Source: Nocardia ignorata NBRC 108230 (GTDB taxonomy: Bacteria; Actinomycetota; Actinomycetes; Mycobacteriales; Mycobacteriaceae). Taken from it: 64,000 bases of DNA. Positions 1 through 8,019 of this stretch are shown here, piece by piece (positions within the stretch are counted from its first letter, which is position 1; every line of letters begins with the position of its first letter). The notes beneath the pieces are model-generated. The model was given only the letters and a program-made list of their open reading frames with translations, was not told where the DNA came from and made no database searches. Position numbers and translations under genes: made by a program. The stretch covers positions 124,001-188,000 of the forward strand of contig NZ_BDBI01000028.1 of the NCBI RefSeq assembly GCF_001612905.1, in the 5' to 3' direction.

Positions 1-863
1 TGATCGGCATCTGCACCCCCGACTTCCACGGCGACCTGGCGGTGGCGCGGGCATCCGAGCGGACGGGTGTCCCGGCGATCCAATCGACGCTGGCCATGGA
101 CCCGGTCGAAGTCACCGGCGCCGTCCACCAGCAGACGCCCGGGCTGTTCCAGCTCTACACCCCGACCGACCGCGACCTCGCGATCAGCTTCATGCAGCGG
201 GCCGAACGGGCCGGCTACCGGGCCATCGTCGTCACTCTCGACACGTGGGTGACGGGTTGGCGGCCACGGGATCTGAACACCGCCAACTTCCCGCAACTGC
301 GTGGCTTGTGTCTGTCCAACTACTTCACCGACGAACGGTTCCGCACCCTGCTCGGCCGCGACCCGGAGGACGATCCCGACGGCGCCGTCCAGCTCTGGAC
401 GCGGGTCTTCGGGAAATCGGTTCGCTGGGACGACCTCGCCTGGATGCGGGAAGCCACCACGCTGCCGATCGTCGTCAAAGGCGTGTGCCACGGCGACGAC
501 GTGCGGCGGGCGATCGACGCTGGCGCCGACGGCATCTACTGCTCCAATCACGGTGGGCGCCAAGCCAATGGCGGCCTGCCCGCCCTCGACATGCTGCCGG
601 AGGTGGTCGCCGCGGCCCAGGGCCTGCCGGTCCTGTTCGACTCCGGTGTGCGCAGCGGAACCGACGTGGTCAAAGCGCTCGCGCTCGGTGCCACCGCGGT
701 GGGACTGGGGCGCTCGTATGTCTTCGCCACCGCCGCCGGTGGCGAGGACGGGCTCGTCCATCACCTGCGCTCGGTGCTGGCCGAGGCCGATCTGCTGATG
801 GCGGTCGACGGCTATCCGGCGCTGCCCGATCTGACGCCGGAATCGATGCGCCGCGTCTTGTGA
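1..863 (+). CDS. Alpha-hydroxy acid oxidase (lactate 2-monooxygenase-like), 5' partial
   Basis: C-terminal part of an FMN-dependent alpha-hydroxy acid oxidase; the frame is open from base 3 and the start lies outside the window. Such enzymes oxidise a 2-hydroxy acid with O2. Visible are the barrel strand ending in VVKGV (near 470-483), the catalytic SNHGGRQ motif (543-563, His as the base), the FDSGVRSG phosphate-binding strand (near 636) and GLGRSY. The long insert around NYFTDERF and the GLFQLY motif resemble lactate 2-monooxygenase/lactate oxidase more than glycolate oxidase. Substrate is not decided by the sequence. It ends 5 bases before the convergent LacI gene. Confidence 0.85.
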   Translation, partial: IGICTPDFHGDLAVARASERTGVPAIQSTLAMDPVEVTGAVHQQTPGLFQLYTPTDRDLAISFMQRAERAGYRAIVVTLDTWVTGWRPRDLNTANFPQLRGLCLSNYFTDERFRTLLGRDPEDDPDGAVQLWTRVFGKSVRWDDLAWMREATTLPIVVKGVCHGDDVRRAIDAGADGIYCSNHGGRQANGGLPALDMLPEVVAAAQGLPVLFDSGVRSGTDVVKALALGATAVGLGRSYVFATAAGGEDGLVHHLRSVLAEADLLMAVDGYPALPDLTPESMRRVL

Positions 864-868
864 GCCCG

Positions 869-1870
869 TCAGCGTGGCAGCGGCGCGGCATGCGTGCCAC
901 GCCGCACCAGCCGCACCTCGTGCACCGTTCGTTCGGGTTCGATCTGCGGATCCTCGACGCGGTCGAGCAGGTGCGCCGTCGCCTGGCGCGCCAGCGCGGT
1001 GAGGTCGACCGCCACGGTGGTGAGGTCGAAGGCGCGCAACACGGCCAACGGAATGTCGTCGAAGCCGACGATGGTGAGCTGTTCGGGTACCGGCCGCGCG
1101 GCCCGCGCCGCCGCCTCGAGCGCACCGATGGCCAGGACATCGTTGGCGCAGAACACCGCGGTGACGCCGGGCCGGGCGGCGAGGATGTCGTGGAGTGCCG
1201 CGCGGCCGTCGTCGATGCCGAAGGGCACCTCGCGCACCGCGTCCGGGTGGATCGCGATGCCGCGGCGAGCCAGCGCATCCCGGAAACCGCGGAGCCGTTC
1301 GCTGCCGGTGCTCGTGGTCGCGGGCCCGGTGATGATCCCGATGTCGGTGTGACCCAGCTCGACGAACAGGTCGGCGACGAGTCGTGCGCCGCGGATGTTG
1401 TCGGGAACGGCGGCCGATGCTGTTGTGCGACCGGAGATTTCGCGGTTGATGAGGCAATAGGGGACACCGCGGCGCTCGATCTCGTCGGCCAGCCGCGAAT
1501 CGGAGGTGGTGGTGAGCAGGACACCGTCGAAGGACCCGTCGAAGATGGGAGCGCTGCCGGGTTCGCGGATGTCGGCGTCGTGCAGGAGCACACCGAGATA
1601 GCCGCGCACGTCGAGTTCGCGCACGATCGGCGCCACCAGCGCACCGTAGAACGGGTTGGTGAGTTCGCCGACCACGATGCCGATGCGCCGTGATCGGCTC
1701 GTGGACAAGGACCGCCCGGATTGCAAGGGGACGTAACCCAATTCGCGCGCGACCTCACGAACGAGCCGGCGGGTCGCTTCGGAGGTACCGCGCTGATCGC
1801 GCAGCGCCCGCGACACCGTCGCCTGGGAGACGCCCGCCCGCTTGGCGACGTCGATACTCGTCACTGCCAT
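869..1870 (-). CDS. LacI-family transcriptional regulator
   Basis: 333-residue repressor with an N-terminal LacI helix-turn-helix (VAKRAGVSQATVSRAL, residues about 8-23) and a periplasmic-binding-protein-like effector domain (GIVVGELTNPFY from about residue 63, CANDVLAIGAL and GFDDIP near the C-terminus). It is divergent from the HpsN-like dehydrogenase gene. Two copies of a palindromic site lie in the short region between them, so it very likely controls that gene and itself. The effector is probably a sugar-like or polyol-like molecule (inference). The ATG at 1870 has no good ribosome site and lies about 7 bases from one operator, so the message may be leaderless. Confidence 0.92.
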   Translation of the reverse strand: MAVTSIDVAKRAGVSQATVSRALRDQRGTSEATRRLVREVARELGYVPLQSGRSLSTSRSRRIGIVVGELTNPFYGALVAPIVRELDVRGYLGVLLHDADIREPGSAPIFDGSFDGVLLTTTSDSRLADEIERRGVPYCLINREISGRTTASAAVPDNIRGARLVADLFVELGHTDIGIITGPATTSTGSERLRGFRDALARRGIAIHPDAVREVPFGIDDGRAALHDILAARPGVTAVFCANDVLAIGALEAAARAARPVPEQLTIVGFDDIPLAVLRAFDLTTVAVDLTALARQATAHLLDRVEDPQIEPERTVHEVRLVRRGTHAAPLPR

Positions 1871-1876
1871 CCCTAG

Positions 1877-1890
1877 AGCATACGTATGCT
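1877..1890. promoter_or_regulatory. LacI-type operator O1 (perfect 14-bp palindrome)
   Basis: AGCATACGTATGCT is a perfect 14-bp inverted repeat directly upstream of the LacI start. The same core (ATACGTATGC) recurs at 1932-1945. The palindrome with CG centre and position between the divergent genes are typical of LacI-family operators; binding is inferred. Confidence 0.75.
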
Positions 1891-1925
1891 GAGCTATTCA
1901 TAGTGGTGGTCATGCTTCCTGCCCA

Positions 1926-1954
1926 TTGACATGTATACGTATGCAATCCATGGT
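1926..1954 (+). promoter_or_regulatory. Promoter of the HpsN-like gene with LacI operator O2
   Basis: A TTGACA -35 box (1926-1931) is followed by the second operator copy, TGTATACGTATGCA (1932-1945), and, with a 17-base spacer, by CATGGT (1949-1954) as a weak -10. Transcription would then begin at about 1961-1962, on the ATG at 1962, giving a leaderless message. The operator fills the spacer, so repressor binding would block polymerase. Confidence 0.55.
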
Positions 1955-1961
1955 CGCCACC

Positions 1962-3281
1962 ATGTCCCTACCTGTTCTCACCGAAACCACGGTCCTCAAG
2001 AAGGGCGCGACCGCAGTCGTCGCCCAGAATCGCGACGTCGCCGATATCGTGCGCGGTGTCATCGACGACATCCGCGCCGACGGCGACCTCGCCGTGCGCC
2101 ACTACTCCGCGAAGTTCGACAACTGGTCCCCGGACAGCTTCGAACTCGCCCCCGACCGAATCCGGGCCGTCCTGGCGGGCGTGCCGTCGACGGTGCTCGA
2201 CGACATCCGCACGGTGCAGGCGAATGTGCGCGATTTCGCCCAGCGGCAACGGGATTCGCTCCTCGACTTCGAAGCCGAGGTGCGGCCGGGGGTGTTCCTC
2301 GGTCAGCGCTCGCTGCCGGTCGACCGCGCGGGCGCCTATGTGCCCGGTGGCCGCTACCCGCTTGTCGCGTCCGCGCACATGACGGTGGTCACCGCGAAGG
2401 TCGCCGGCGTCGAGCACGTGACCGCGTGCACGCCGCCGCTCGAAGGTGGACTGCCCGCCGCCACCATCGCCGCCATGCACCTGGCCGGCGCAGATCAGAT
2501 CAACGTGCTGGGTGGGGTGCAAGCCGTCGCCGCGATGGCCGTCGGCACCGAGTCGATCGCGAGGGTCGACATGCTGGCCGGCCCGGGCAACGCCTTCGTC
2601 GCCGAGGCCAAGCGGCAGTTGTTCGGTGAAGTCGGTATCGACCTGTTCGCCGGCCCGACCGAGATCCTCGTCGTCGCCGACGAATTCGCCGATCCGTTCG
2701 TCGTCGCGGTGGATCTGCTCAGCCAGGCCGAGCACGGTCCCGATTCGCCCGCCGTGCTGATCACCACCTCCACCGAACTCGCGACCGAGGTGATCCGCCT
2801 CGTCGAGGCCGTCTTGCCGACCATGCCCACCCGTGACTACGCCGAACCCGCTTGGCGTGACCACGGCGAGGTCGTGGTCGTGCACGGCAGCATCGAGGAC
2901 GCCTACCGCGTCGCCGACACCTACGCCAGTGAGCATGTCCAGATCCTGACCCGGGAGCCGCGCGTCGCACTCGAGGTCATGCGCAACTACGGCGCGTTGT
3001 TTCTCGGCGAGGGGACCTGTGTTTCCTACGGCGACAAGGTGATCGGTACCAACCACACCCTGCCCACTCGTGGCGCCGCCCGCTACACGGGCGGACTCTG
3101 GGTGGGCAAGTACCTCAAGACGGTGACCTACCAAGAGGTGACCGACCCACGGGTGAGCGCCGAACTCGGCGAGCTGTGCGGGCGCGCGTCGCGGATCGAA
3201 ACCTTCGAGGGGCATGCCCGCTCGGGGGACGTCCGCCTCGCGAAGGTCCGTGGCGAGCGGCTGGGATGGGATCCGCGATGA
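1962..3281 (+). CDS. Histidinol dehydrogenase-family alcohol dehydrogenase (HpsN-like)
   Basis: Zn- and NAD-dependent dehydrogenase of the HisD superfamily, 439 residues from ATG 1962. Conserved residues include the Zn ligands Gln and His in LLSQAEHG (about 254-259), the catalytic Glu-His pair in YASEHVQ (about 324-325) and YGDKVIGTNHTLP (about 357-369). The C-terminal GTNHTLPT..ARYTGGLWVGK pattern is that of the sulfopropanediol 3-dehydrogenase (HpsN)-type subfamily, not of biosynthetic HisD, and no histidine genes are nearby. It probably oxidises a small polyol or sulfonated diol twice to an acid. ATG codons at 1941 and 1950 are alternative starts but lie in the operator/promoter. It overlaps the thioesterase gene by 4 bases. 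Confidence 0.85.
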   Translation: MSLPVLTETTVLKKGATAVVAQNRDVADIVRGVIDDIRADGDLAVRHYSAKFDNWSPDSFELAPDRIRAVLAGVPSTVLDDIRTVQANVRDFAQRQRDSLLDFEAEVRPGVFLGQRSLPVDRAGAYVPGGRYPLVASAHMTVVTAKVAGVEHVTACTPPLEGGLPAATIAAMHLAGADQINVLGGVQAVAAMAVGTESIARVDMLAGPGNAFVAEAKRQLFGEVGIDLFAGPTEILVVADEFADPFVVAVDLLSQAEHGPDSPAVLITTSTELATEVIRLVEAVLPTMPTRDYAEPAWRDHGEVVVVHGSIEDAYRVADTYASEHVQILTREPRVALEVMRNYGALFLGEGTCVSYGDKVIGTNHTLPTRGAARYTGGLWVGKYLKTVTYQEVTDPRVSAELGELCGRASRIETFEGHARSGDVRLAKVRGERLGWDPR

Positions 3282-3760
3282 ACCTCCCACAGCCCGATCC
3301 GGCCACCATTCACGCCTGGTACGACCTGCGGGTGCGCCTGGGCGACGAGGACCACTACGCGCATGTCAACAACGCCGTCTACTACGAGTACTTCGACTCG
3401 GCAGTCAACGGCTGGCTGGCGGAGAACCTTCCTGGAGTGCGTGGACTGCCCGCCCTGAGCCTGGTGGTCGCCAGTTCGTGCCGGTTCGTCCGGGAGGTGC
3501 GTTTCCCCGACCGCTTGCGGGTGGGCATCGCGGTGGAACGCCTCGGCCGCAGCAGTGTGACCTATCGACCCGCGATCTTTCTGCTCGGCGCGGGCGAAGA
3601 ACTGACGTTGTGCGCGTACGGCGAGTTCGTACACGTCTACGTCGACCCGGAGACGCGCAGACCGGTTCCGATTCCGGCGGAAGTCCGCGCGGTGCTCGAG
3701 CCATCGGCCGCCGACGATGCGGAGGAGCTGATCGCAGCCGCCCGAAAAATATTTACATAA
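3278..3760 (+). CDS. Hotdog-fold acyl-CoA thioesterase
   Basis: 160-residue single hotdog-domain protein of the 4-hydroxybenzoyl-CoA thioesterase/YbgC type. The N-terminal DEDHYAHVNNAVYYEYF segment carries the usual Asp plus HVNN active-site motif. It should hydrolyse a short or medium acyl-CoA in the cytosol. The ATG at 3278 overlaps the stop of the HpsN-like gene (ATGA), which decides the start over an in-frame ATG at 3266. The stop codon lies inside the 24-bp operator of the next transcription unit. Substrate unknown; it may serve the LacI operon or the following acyl-CoA regulon. Confidence 0.8.
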   Translation: MNLPQPDPATIHAWYDLRVRLGDEDHYAHVNNAVYYEYFDSAVNGWLAENLPGVRGLPALSLVVASSCRFVREVRFPDRLRVGIAVERLGRSSVTYRPAIFLLGAGEELTLCAYGEFVHVYVDPETRRPVPIPAEVRAVLEPSAADDAEELIAAARKIFT

Positions 3761-3808
3761 CAAGTGTTGTGTAAACGGGGTGGCTCGGGCTACCGTGACG
3801 TGAGTCAC
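3752..3808 (+). promoter_or_regulatory. Regulon-1 promoter and operators, copy 1 (PhyH operon)
   Basis: A 24-bp imperfect palindrome (3752-3775; half-site TTTACAYAACA, 10 of 12 positions symmetric) overlaps the -35 box TTGTGT (3767-3772). An 18-base spacer leads to -10 TACCGT (3791-3796). A second dyad, GTGAC-GTGA-GTCAC (3795-3808), overlaps the -10 and expected start near 3803. The same palindrome, box sequences, 18-base spacer and dyad occur at 12560-12616 and 14058-14114 on the minus strand. Confidence 0.75.
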
Positions 3809-3831
3809 CCCGTTTCGCAGGAAGGTCACAC

Positions 3832-4662
3832 ATGGACGAGTCAGTGAAGGAAGCGTTCCGCAAGGACGGTGCGGTCCTCATCAAGGATTGCCTCAGCGAC
3901 TCCCAATTGGCGCAGTGCTACGACGCATTCAAGTGGGACGTCGAGAATCCGGGACCCTACGTCTTCCGTGCCCTGGACGGGACCGCGCTGCAGACCCACA
4001 TCGACAATTCGAATCCGCTGGCCAAGCCCAGGCTGGACGAGATGGTGGCGAAGATGCCGTTCGGCGAGCTGTTCGCCGAACTGTGGGGATCGAAGCACGT
4101 CTGGTATTTCGCCGAGGAAGTGTTCGTCAAGGAAGGCGGCAAGAGCGGTCGCGGACCGTGGCATCAGGACACCTCGGTACTGCCGTGGGCGGGCAGGCAC
4201 TGGGGCAACGCCTGGATCTCCTTCCAGAAGGTGCCCAAGAAGAACTCGCTCGAGATCGTGCGCGGCTCGCACCTCGGTATCCAGTACGACGGTGCCAGCT
4301 TCCGCAATCCCGACGATCCGACCGACCCGGTCTACGGCGACGGCACCTGGCCCCGGCTGCCTGCCATCGACAAGGAACTCGCGGCCGATCCCAACGCCTA
4401 CGACGTGCTCTCGTGGGAGGTCGAACCAGGCGACATCGTCGCTCTGCATCCGCACTGCCTGCACGGCGGCGCTGCGGTGGACGAGGACTTCCCCGACCGT
4501 CACACCCTGGTGCTGCGGTTCTTCGGCGACGACGCGACGTTCCGGCCGCTGCCGGAATCCAACCCGCGCTACGCCCGCAACGGGCCGCTGTTCGCCGAGG
4601 AGATGGCCAAGCTCGACGCGGGCGACCCGTTCCGCTCCCCGGTCTTCCGTCAGCTCGTCTAG
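3832..4662 (+). CDS. Phytanoyl-CoA dioxygenase (PhyH) family oxygenase
   Basis: 276-residue non-haem Fe(II)/2-oxoglutarate oxygenase. The metal triad is visible: His111-Gln-Asp113 (WHQDTS) and distal His211 (CLHGGAA); an Arg in the following LVLRFF strand should bind 2-oxoglutarate. PhyH enzymes hydroxylate the alpha carbon of acyl-CoAs, but the family also includes amine, ectoine and phosphonate hydroxylases, so the substrate is open. AGGAAGG precedes ATG 3832. It is the first gene of a regulon-1 unit, ahead of RidA, and the same operator controls an acyl-CoA ligase, which favours an acyl-CoA or acid substrate. Confidence 0.85.
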   Translation: MDESVKEAFRKDGAVLIKDCLSDSQLAQCYDAFKWDVENPGPYVFRALDGTALQTHIDNSNPLAKPRLDEMVAKMPFGELFAELWGSKHVWYFAEEVFVKEGGKSGRGPWHQDTSVLPWAGRHWGNAWISFQKVPKKNSLEIVRGSHLGIQYDGASFRNPDDPTDPVYGDGTWPRLPAIDKELAADPNAYDVLSWEVEPGDIVALHPHCLHGGAAVDEDFPDRHTLVLRFFGDDATFRPLPESNPRYARNGPLFAEEMAKLDAGDPFRSPVFRQLV

Positions 4663-4686
4663 TCATTCCGAAGGAGAACCGATTAT

Positions 4687-5082
4687 ATGCAGCGACAATT
4701 GATCAACCCGCCCGGAACCGAGGCGACTTACGACAGGCTCCACTTCTCCCAGGCGGTCAGGGCGGGGAATCTGATCTGGGTCTCGGGCCAGGTCGGGATC
4801 GACAGGTCGACCGGAGCGCCGGCCGAGGGCATGGACGCCCAGGCCCGCATCGCCTTCGAAGGCGTACGCACCGTGCTCGAAGCGGCGGGAGCGAGCATGA
4901 GCGACATCGTCGAACTGATGACTTTCCACACCGATATGCGCACCGATATCGAGGAATTCGTCAAGGTGAAGGACGAGTATCTGCCCGCGGACTTCCCGGC
5001 CTGGACCGGGGTGGGCGTCTCCCAGCTGGCACGTGACGGCCTGCTGGTGGAAGTCCGGGTCGTCGCGGCCGTCAGCGACTGA
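4687..5082 (+). CDS. RidA-family enamine/imine deaminase
   Basis: 131-residue Rid (YjgF/YER057c/UK114) protein. The C-terminal VEVRVVAAV contains the conserved Arg that binds the substrate carboxylate in RidA, and WVSGQVG and a GVSQLA strand fit the fold. RidA proteins hydrolyse reactive imines/enamines. AAGGAGAACC lies just before ATG 4687 and the PhyH gene ends 25 bases upstream. A DAO-type flavin oxidase, a classic imine producer, lies two genes downstream, so this protein may deal with its product. Confidence 0.88.
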   Translation: MQRQLINPPGTEATYDRLHFSQAVRAGNLIWVSGQVGIDRSTGAPAEGMDAQARIAFEGVRTVLEAAGASMSDIVELMTFHTDMRTDIEEFVKVKDEYLPADFPAWTGVGVSQLARDGLLVEVRVVAAVSD

Positions 5083-5093
5083 CGCGAGGCGGG

Positions 5094-5116
5094 CCCGGCG
5101 TGCCGCACACGCCGGG
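5094..5116 (+). terminator. Perfect 9-bp hairpin after ridA-like gene
   Basis: CCCGGCGTG (5094-5102), loop CCGCA, CACGCCGGG (5108-5116). No T-tract follows, so termination may be partial; it could attenuate between RidA and the MFS gene. Confidence 0.5.
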
Positions 5117-5265
5117 ATCGCACCTGAACGCGGCACGGGCAACACACCCGAAAGCTGCACTCTCACTTGATTTCTTAGCTCAGCGGTCGTTGCCGACAGC
5201 CGGCGTGTAGACGTCCCCACGCTACCCGTCCGAGTGTAACCGGTCCCGCCGCGGGATGGAAAACC

Positions 5266-6660
5266 ATGACACCCTTGGACACCATGGATACGGCTGCCTC
5301 CGTTTCCGGTGCGCGGCTGGCCGCCAGACTCGACCGGCTGCCGGTGATCTCGCCGCATATCGCCTGGATTTCGGTCCTGGCGATCAATCTGGCGCTCGAG
5401 TACTACGACAACGCACTGTTCGCCTACGTCCTACCCTCCATCGCGGAGAGCACCGGCCTGAGCCTGCCGCAGCTCGGTACGGTCGGTAGCGCGTTCTTCG
5501 TCGGCATGGTCGTCGGCGCGCTGGCGGGCGGCAGACTGTCGGACCGGTTCGGCAGACGGCAGGTCCTGATCTGGGCCACCGTCGTCTACTCGGCCGGTGC
5601 GCTGGCCACCGCGTTCGCCACCAGCTTCGAGGCGATGTTGTTGGCGCGCTTCGTCACCGGGCTCGGGGTACAGGCGGCGACCTCGGTGCTGCTGGTCTAT
5701 GTCGCCGAGATGTTTCCCAGCAAGACCCGTGGGCGGTTCGCCTCGGTGCTCACCACGGGCTTCGTGGTCGTCGCGCCGCTGGTTGCCTTCCTTGCGCTGG
5801 TCGCGATCCCCAATGGTGGTCCCGACACCTGGCGCCATTTGTTCATCATCGGCAGCGCCGGCCTCGTGATCGCGCCCATTGCGCGTTTCATCCTGCCGGA
5901 ATCGGTGCGCTGGCAGATCTCGCGTGGCCGCTACGACGAGGCCGAGCGCTTGGTGGTCGAGCTCGAGACGATCGCGCTGCGGCGTGGCCCGCTGCCAGAG
6001 CCTGCCGTTGTCCCCGACGCGCCGCTGGAGAAGAAGTCGCTGCGTGAGGTGCTCGCGAATCCGAAGGTGATCCGCGTGCTGGCCGTCGTCGGCATCGGCT
6101 ACTTCGGCTCGACGCTCGGCTATTACCTGTTCGGGAACTGGGCGCTGTACTCGCTGATCGAAGGGCTGAAGTACGACGAAGGCAAGGCCTACCAGATCCA
6201 GCTCGTCTGGAACGTGGTCTATTGCGTCACCCCGCTCGTCGCGCTGGTGCTGATGGACCGGGTCGAGCGCAAGACGCTGATCTTCGGCGGGGCGATCGTC
6301 AGTGCGATTCCGCTGGTGCTGCTCGGCGTCTCCACCCAGAGCTGGGTGGTCACCGCCGCCGGTGGCGCCGCGGCCATCACGACCGGGCTGGTGGTCAACG
6401 TCTATTACGCCTACATCCCCGAAGCGATGCCCCCGCAGGGCCGTGGCATCGGCACCGGCATCGTCATCGGGATCGGCCGCGCGGGCGGCGCGGTGTCCGG
6501 TGTGCTCGGAGCCGCGCTGTTCGGTCGATGGGGCATCGACGGCGTGATGATCGCGGCCGCCATCTGCTACATCGTGTTCTCCGTCGTGGTCCTGCTGTTC
6601 GGGCCACGCACCACCCAGCGTTCGCTCGAGGGCGTCGCGGTAGAGGAAGTGAAGGGATGA
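5266..6660 (+). CDS. MFS transporter (12 TM)
   Basis: 464-residue major facilitator of the metabolite:H+ symporter type. GGRLSDRFGRR between TM2 and TM3 is MFS motif A, and about 12 hydrophobic helices are visible with a central cytoplasmic loop near 220-265. The start is supported by alignment with the paralogue at 12630-14027: MTPLDT and MTLLDT both precede ARLDRLPV..PHI. Being next to an oxidase and in the same neighbourhood as a regulon operator, it probably imports the acid or amine consumed here (inference). It overlaps the next gene by 4 bases. No copy of the regulon-1 palindrome is present in the 183-bp gap before it. Confidence 0.88.
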   Translation: MTPLDTMDTAASVSGARLAARLDRLPVISPHIAWISVLAINLALEYYDNALFAYVLPSIAESTGLSLPQLGTVGSAFFVGMVVGALAGGRLSDRFGRRQVLIWATVVYSAGALATAFATSFEAMLLARFVTGLGVQAATSVLLVYVAEMFPSKTRGRFASVLTTGFVVVAPLVAFLALVAIPNGGPDTWRHLFIIGSAGLVIAPIARFILPESVRWQISRGRYDEAERLVVELETIALRRGPLPEPAVVPDAPLEKKSLREVLANPKVIRVLAVVGIGYFGSTLGYYLFGNWALYSLIEGLKYDEGKAYQIQLVWNVVYCVTPLVALVLMDRVERKTLIFGGAIVSAIPLVLLGVSTQSWVVTAAGGAAAITTGLVVNVYYAYIPEAMPPQGRGIGTGIVIGIGRAGGAVSGVLGAALFGRWGIDGVMIAAAICYIVFSVVVLLFGPRTTQRSLEGVAVEEVKG

Positions 6661-7958
6661 CCGCGACCACCTACACCACCTTCACCGGCTGGATCGATCG
6701 GCCGATCGACCTCGCCGCACCGCTCGACACCGATGTCACCTGCGATGTCGCCGTGGTCGGCGGCGGCCTGGGCGGTATGGCCATCGCGCTGCGGATGGCC
6801 GAGCGCGGCGCCGACGTCGTCCTCCTGGAATCGGACTTCTGCGGGTACGGAGCCAGTTCGCGCAACGCCGGTCAGCTGTCGGGCAAACCGACCGGTGATC
6901 CCGAGCTCCTGGCCAAGACGAACCCGCAGTTGCTGCGTGATCAGGTCCGCTTCGCCGAGGCCTCCGTCGGCTTCGTCGAGGACCTGATCAAACAACTCGG
7001 CATCGACTGCGACTACGAACCCGTCGGGAACGTGGGGGTGGCTGCCACCGCTGGGCAACTGCGCAAGGCCCGCAGGCAAGCGGCGGCGCTGATCGCGGCG
7101 GGCGCCGCCGACCGCTTCGGTGACCAGCGTGAACTCGGCATCCCCGACACCTTCCTCGGCGGTCTGCTCACGACCGTCGGCGGGACGATGAACCCCGGCC
7201 TGTTCACACTCGGTGTGCGCGCGGCGCTGCTGCGTTCGGGGGTGCGTGTCTTCGAGCAGTCTCCGGTGGAATCGGTGACCGAACTCGGTGCGGGCGCGCA
7301 GGTGAGCACGCCGCTGGGCCGGGTGCGTGCCGGGCGGGTGGTGCTCGCGAACAATGCCTACGCCCCCGAAATCGGAGCCACTCCAAGGCATCTGGCGAAA
7401 CCGGTCTGGGTGAGCATGGTCGAGACGGCACCGGTGGAGGCCGAACGGCTGGTGGCGACCGGTTGGACGAGCCGCTCGGGCCTGGCGACTCGGCACAATG
7501 TGATGGAGAGCTATCACGTGACGCCGACCAACACGATCGCCGTCGGTGTCCGCCGGCTCGAGGTCGGCAAGAACCCGCTCACCGACCGCACCTCCGACCC
7601 GGCGGTCGTGGCCGACCTCACCGCCGCCTTCCACGCCCGCTTTCCGTCGCTGCGCGATGTGCCGGTCACCAAGACGTGGGGCGGCTGGATCGCCATGACG
7701 ACCTCGCGGCTGCCCGCGGCCGGGCAGGCGTCGAAGAAGATCTACTACATCATCGGTTGCAACGGCCACGGTCTCGGGCAGGCGCCGTACCTGGGTACCC
7801 TGCTCGCCGACCAGCTCACCACCGACGAGATCCACCACGATCTGCTGCCGTACTGGCACACCGAACCCCGATTCTCCCGCTCGCTGTATCTGCACAACCC
7901 GGTGCTGCGGGCGGCCTGGCTCGCGGACCGGATCGGCGATCGTCGCGCAGCACGCTGA
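6657..7958 (+). CDS. DAO-family FAD-dependent oxidoreductase (PuuB-like)
   Basis: 433-residue flavoprotein of the DAO/glycine-oxidase superfamily. The Rossmann motif VVGGGLGGMAIAL is at about residues 31-43, and GYGASSRNAGQ (about 62-72) is the signature seen in gamma-glutamylputrescine oxidase-like proteins. The C-terminal IGCNGHGLGQAPYLG closes the FAD site. It should oxidise an amine or amino acid to an imine, giving H2O2. It is translationally coupled to the MFS gene (ATGA) and is a full-length paralogue of the protein at 40390-41688, including the MTKTWGGWI/RAWGGWIGM region. With RidA upstream, imine production and hydrolysis are paired. Confidence 0.85.
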   Translation: MTATTYTTFTGWIDRPIDLAAPLDTDVTCDVAVVGGGLGGMAIALRMAERGADVVLLESDFCGYGASSRNAGQLSGKPTGDPELLAKTNPQLLRDQVRFAEASVGFVEDLIKQLGIDCDYEPVGNVGVAATAGQLRKARRQAAALIAAGAADRFGDQRELGIPDTFLGGLLTTVGGTMNPGLFTLGVRAALLRSGVRVFEQSPVESVTELGAGAQVSTPLGRVRAGRVVLANNAYAPEIGATPRHLAKPVWVSMVETAPVEAERLVATGWTSRSGLATRHNVMESYHVTPTNTIAVGVRRLEVGKNPLTDRTSDPAVVADLTAAFHARFPSLRDVPVTKTWGGWIAMTTSRLPAAGQASKKIYYIIGCNGHGLGQAPYLGTLLADQLTTDEIHHDLLPYWHTEPRFSRSLYLHNPVLRAAWLADRIGDRRAAR

Positions 7959-7971
7959 ACAACTCGAGAAA

Positions 7972-8003
7972 ACTGCCCTGCACCGAAACCGGTGCAGGGC
8001 AGT
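7972..8003. terminator. Strong bidirectional terminator between convergent genes
   Basis: ACTGCCCTGCACCG (7972-7985) and its exact complement (7990-8003) form a 14-bp stem with loop AAAC; ACTTTTG follows on the plus strand and a TTTTC run on the minus strand. Confidence 0.88.
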
Positions 8004-8019
8004 ACTTTTGCATCTTGGA

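Noticed and set aside
245..1693. Long plus-strand open frame antisense to the LacI gene
   Set aside because: Arg/Gly/Ala-rich shadow of the GC-rich LacI gene; no homology pattern, and LacI motifs are clear on the other strand.
1962..3281. Histidine biosynthesis hisD
   Set aside because: Subfamily motifs are HpsN-like, and it is controlled by LacI with no his genes nearby.
1968..3290. 440-codon minus-strand frame over the HpsN-like gene
   Set aside because: His/Gly/Asp-rich composition typical of an antisense shadow; the plus strand has full HisD motifs.
6567..7895. 442-codon minus-strand frame over the DAO gene
   Set aside because: Antisense shadow with low-complexity composition; no recognisable domain.
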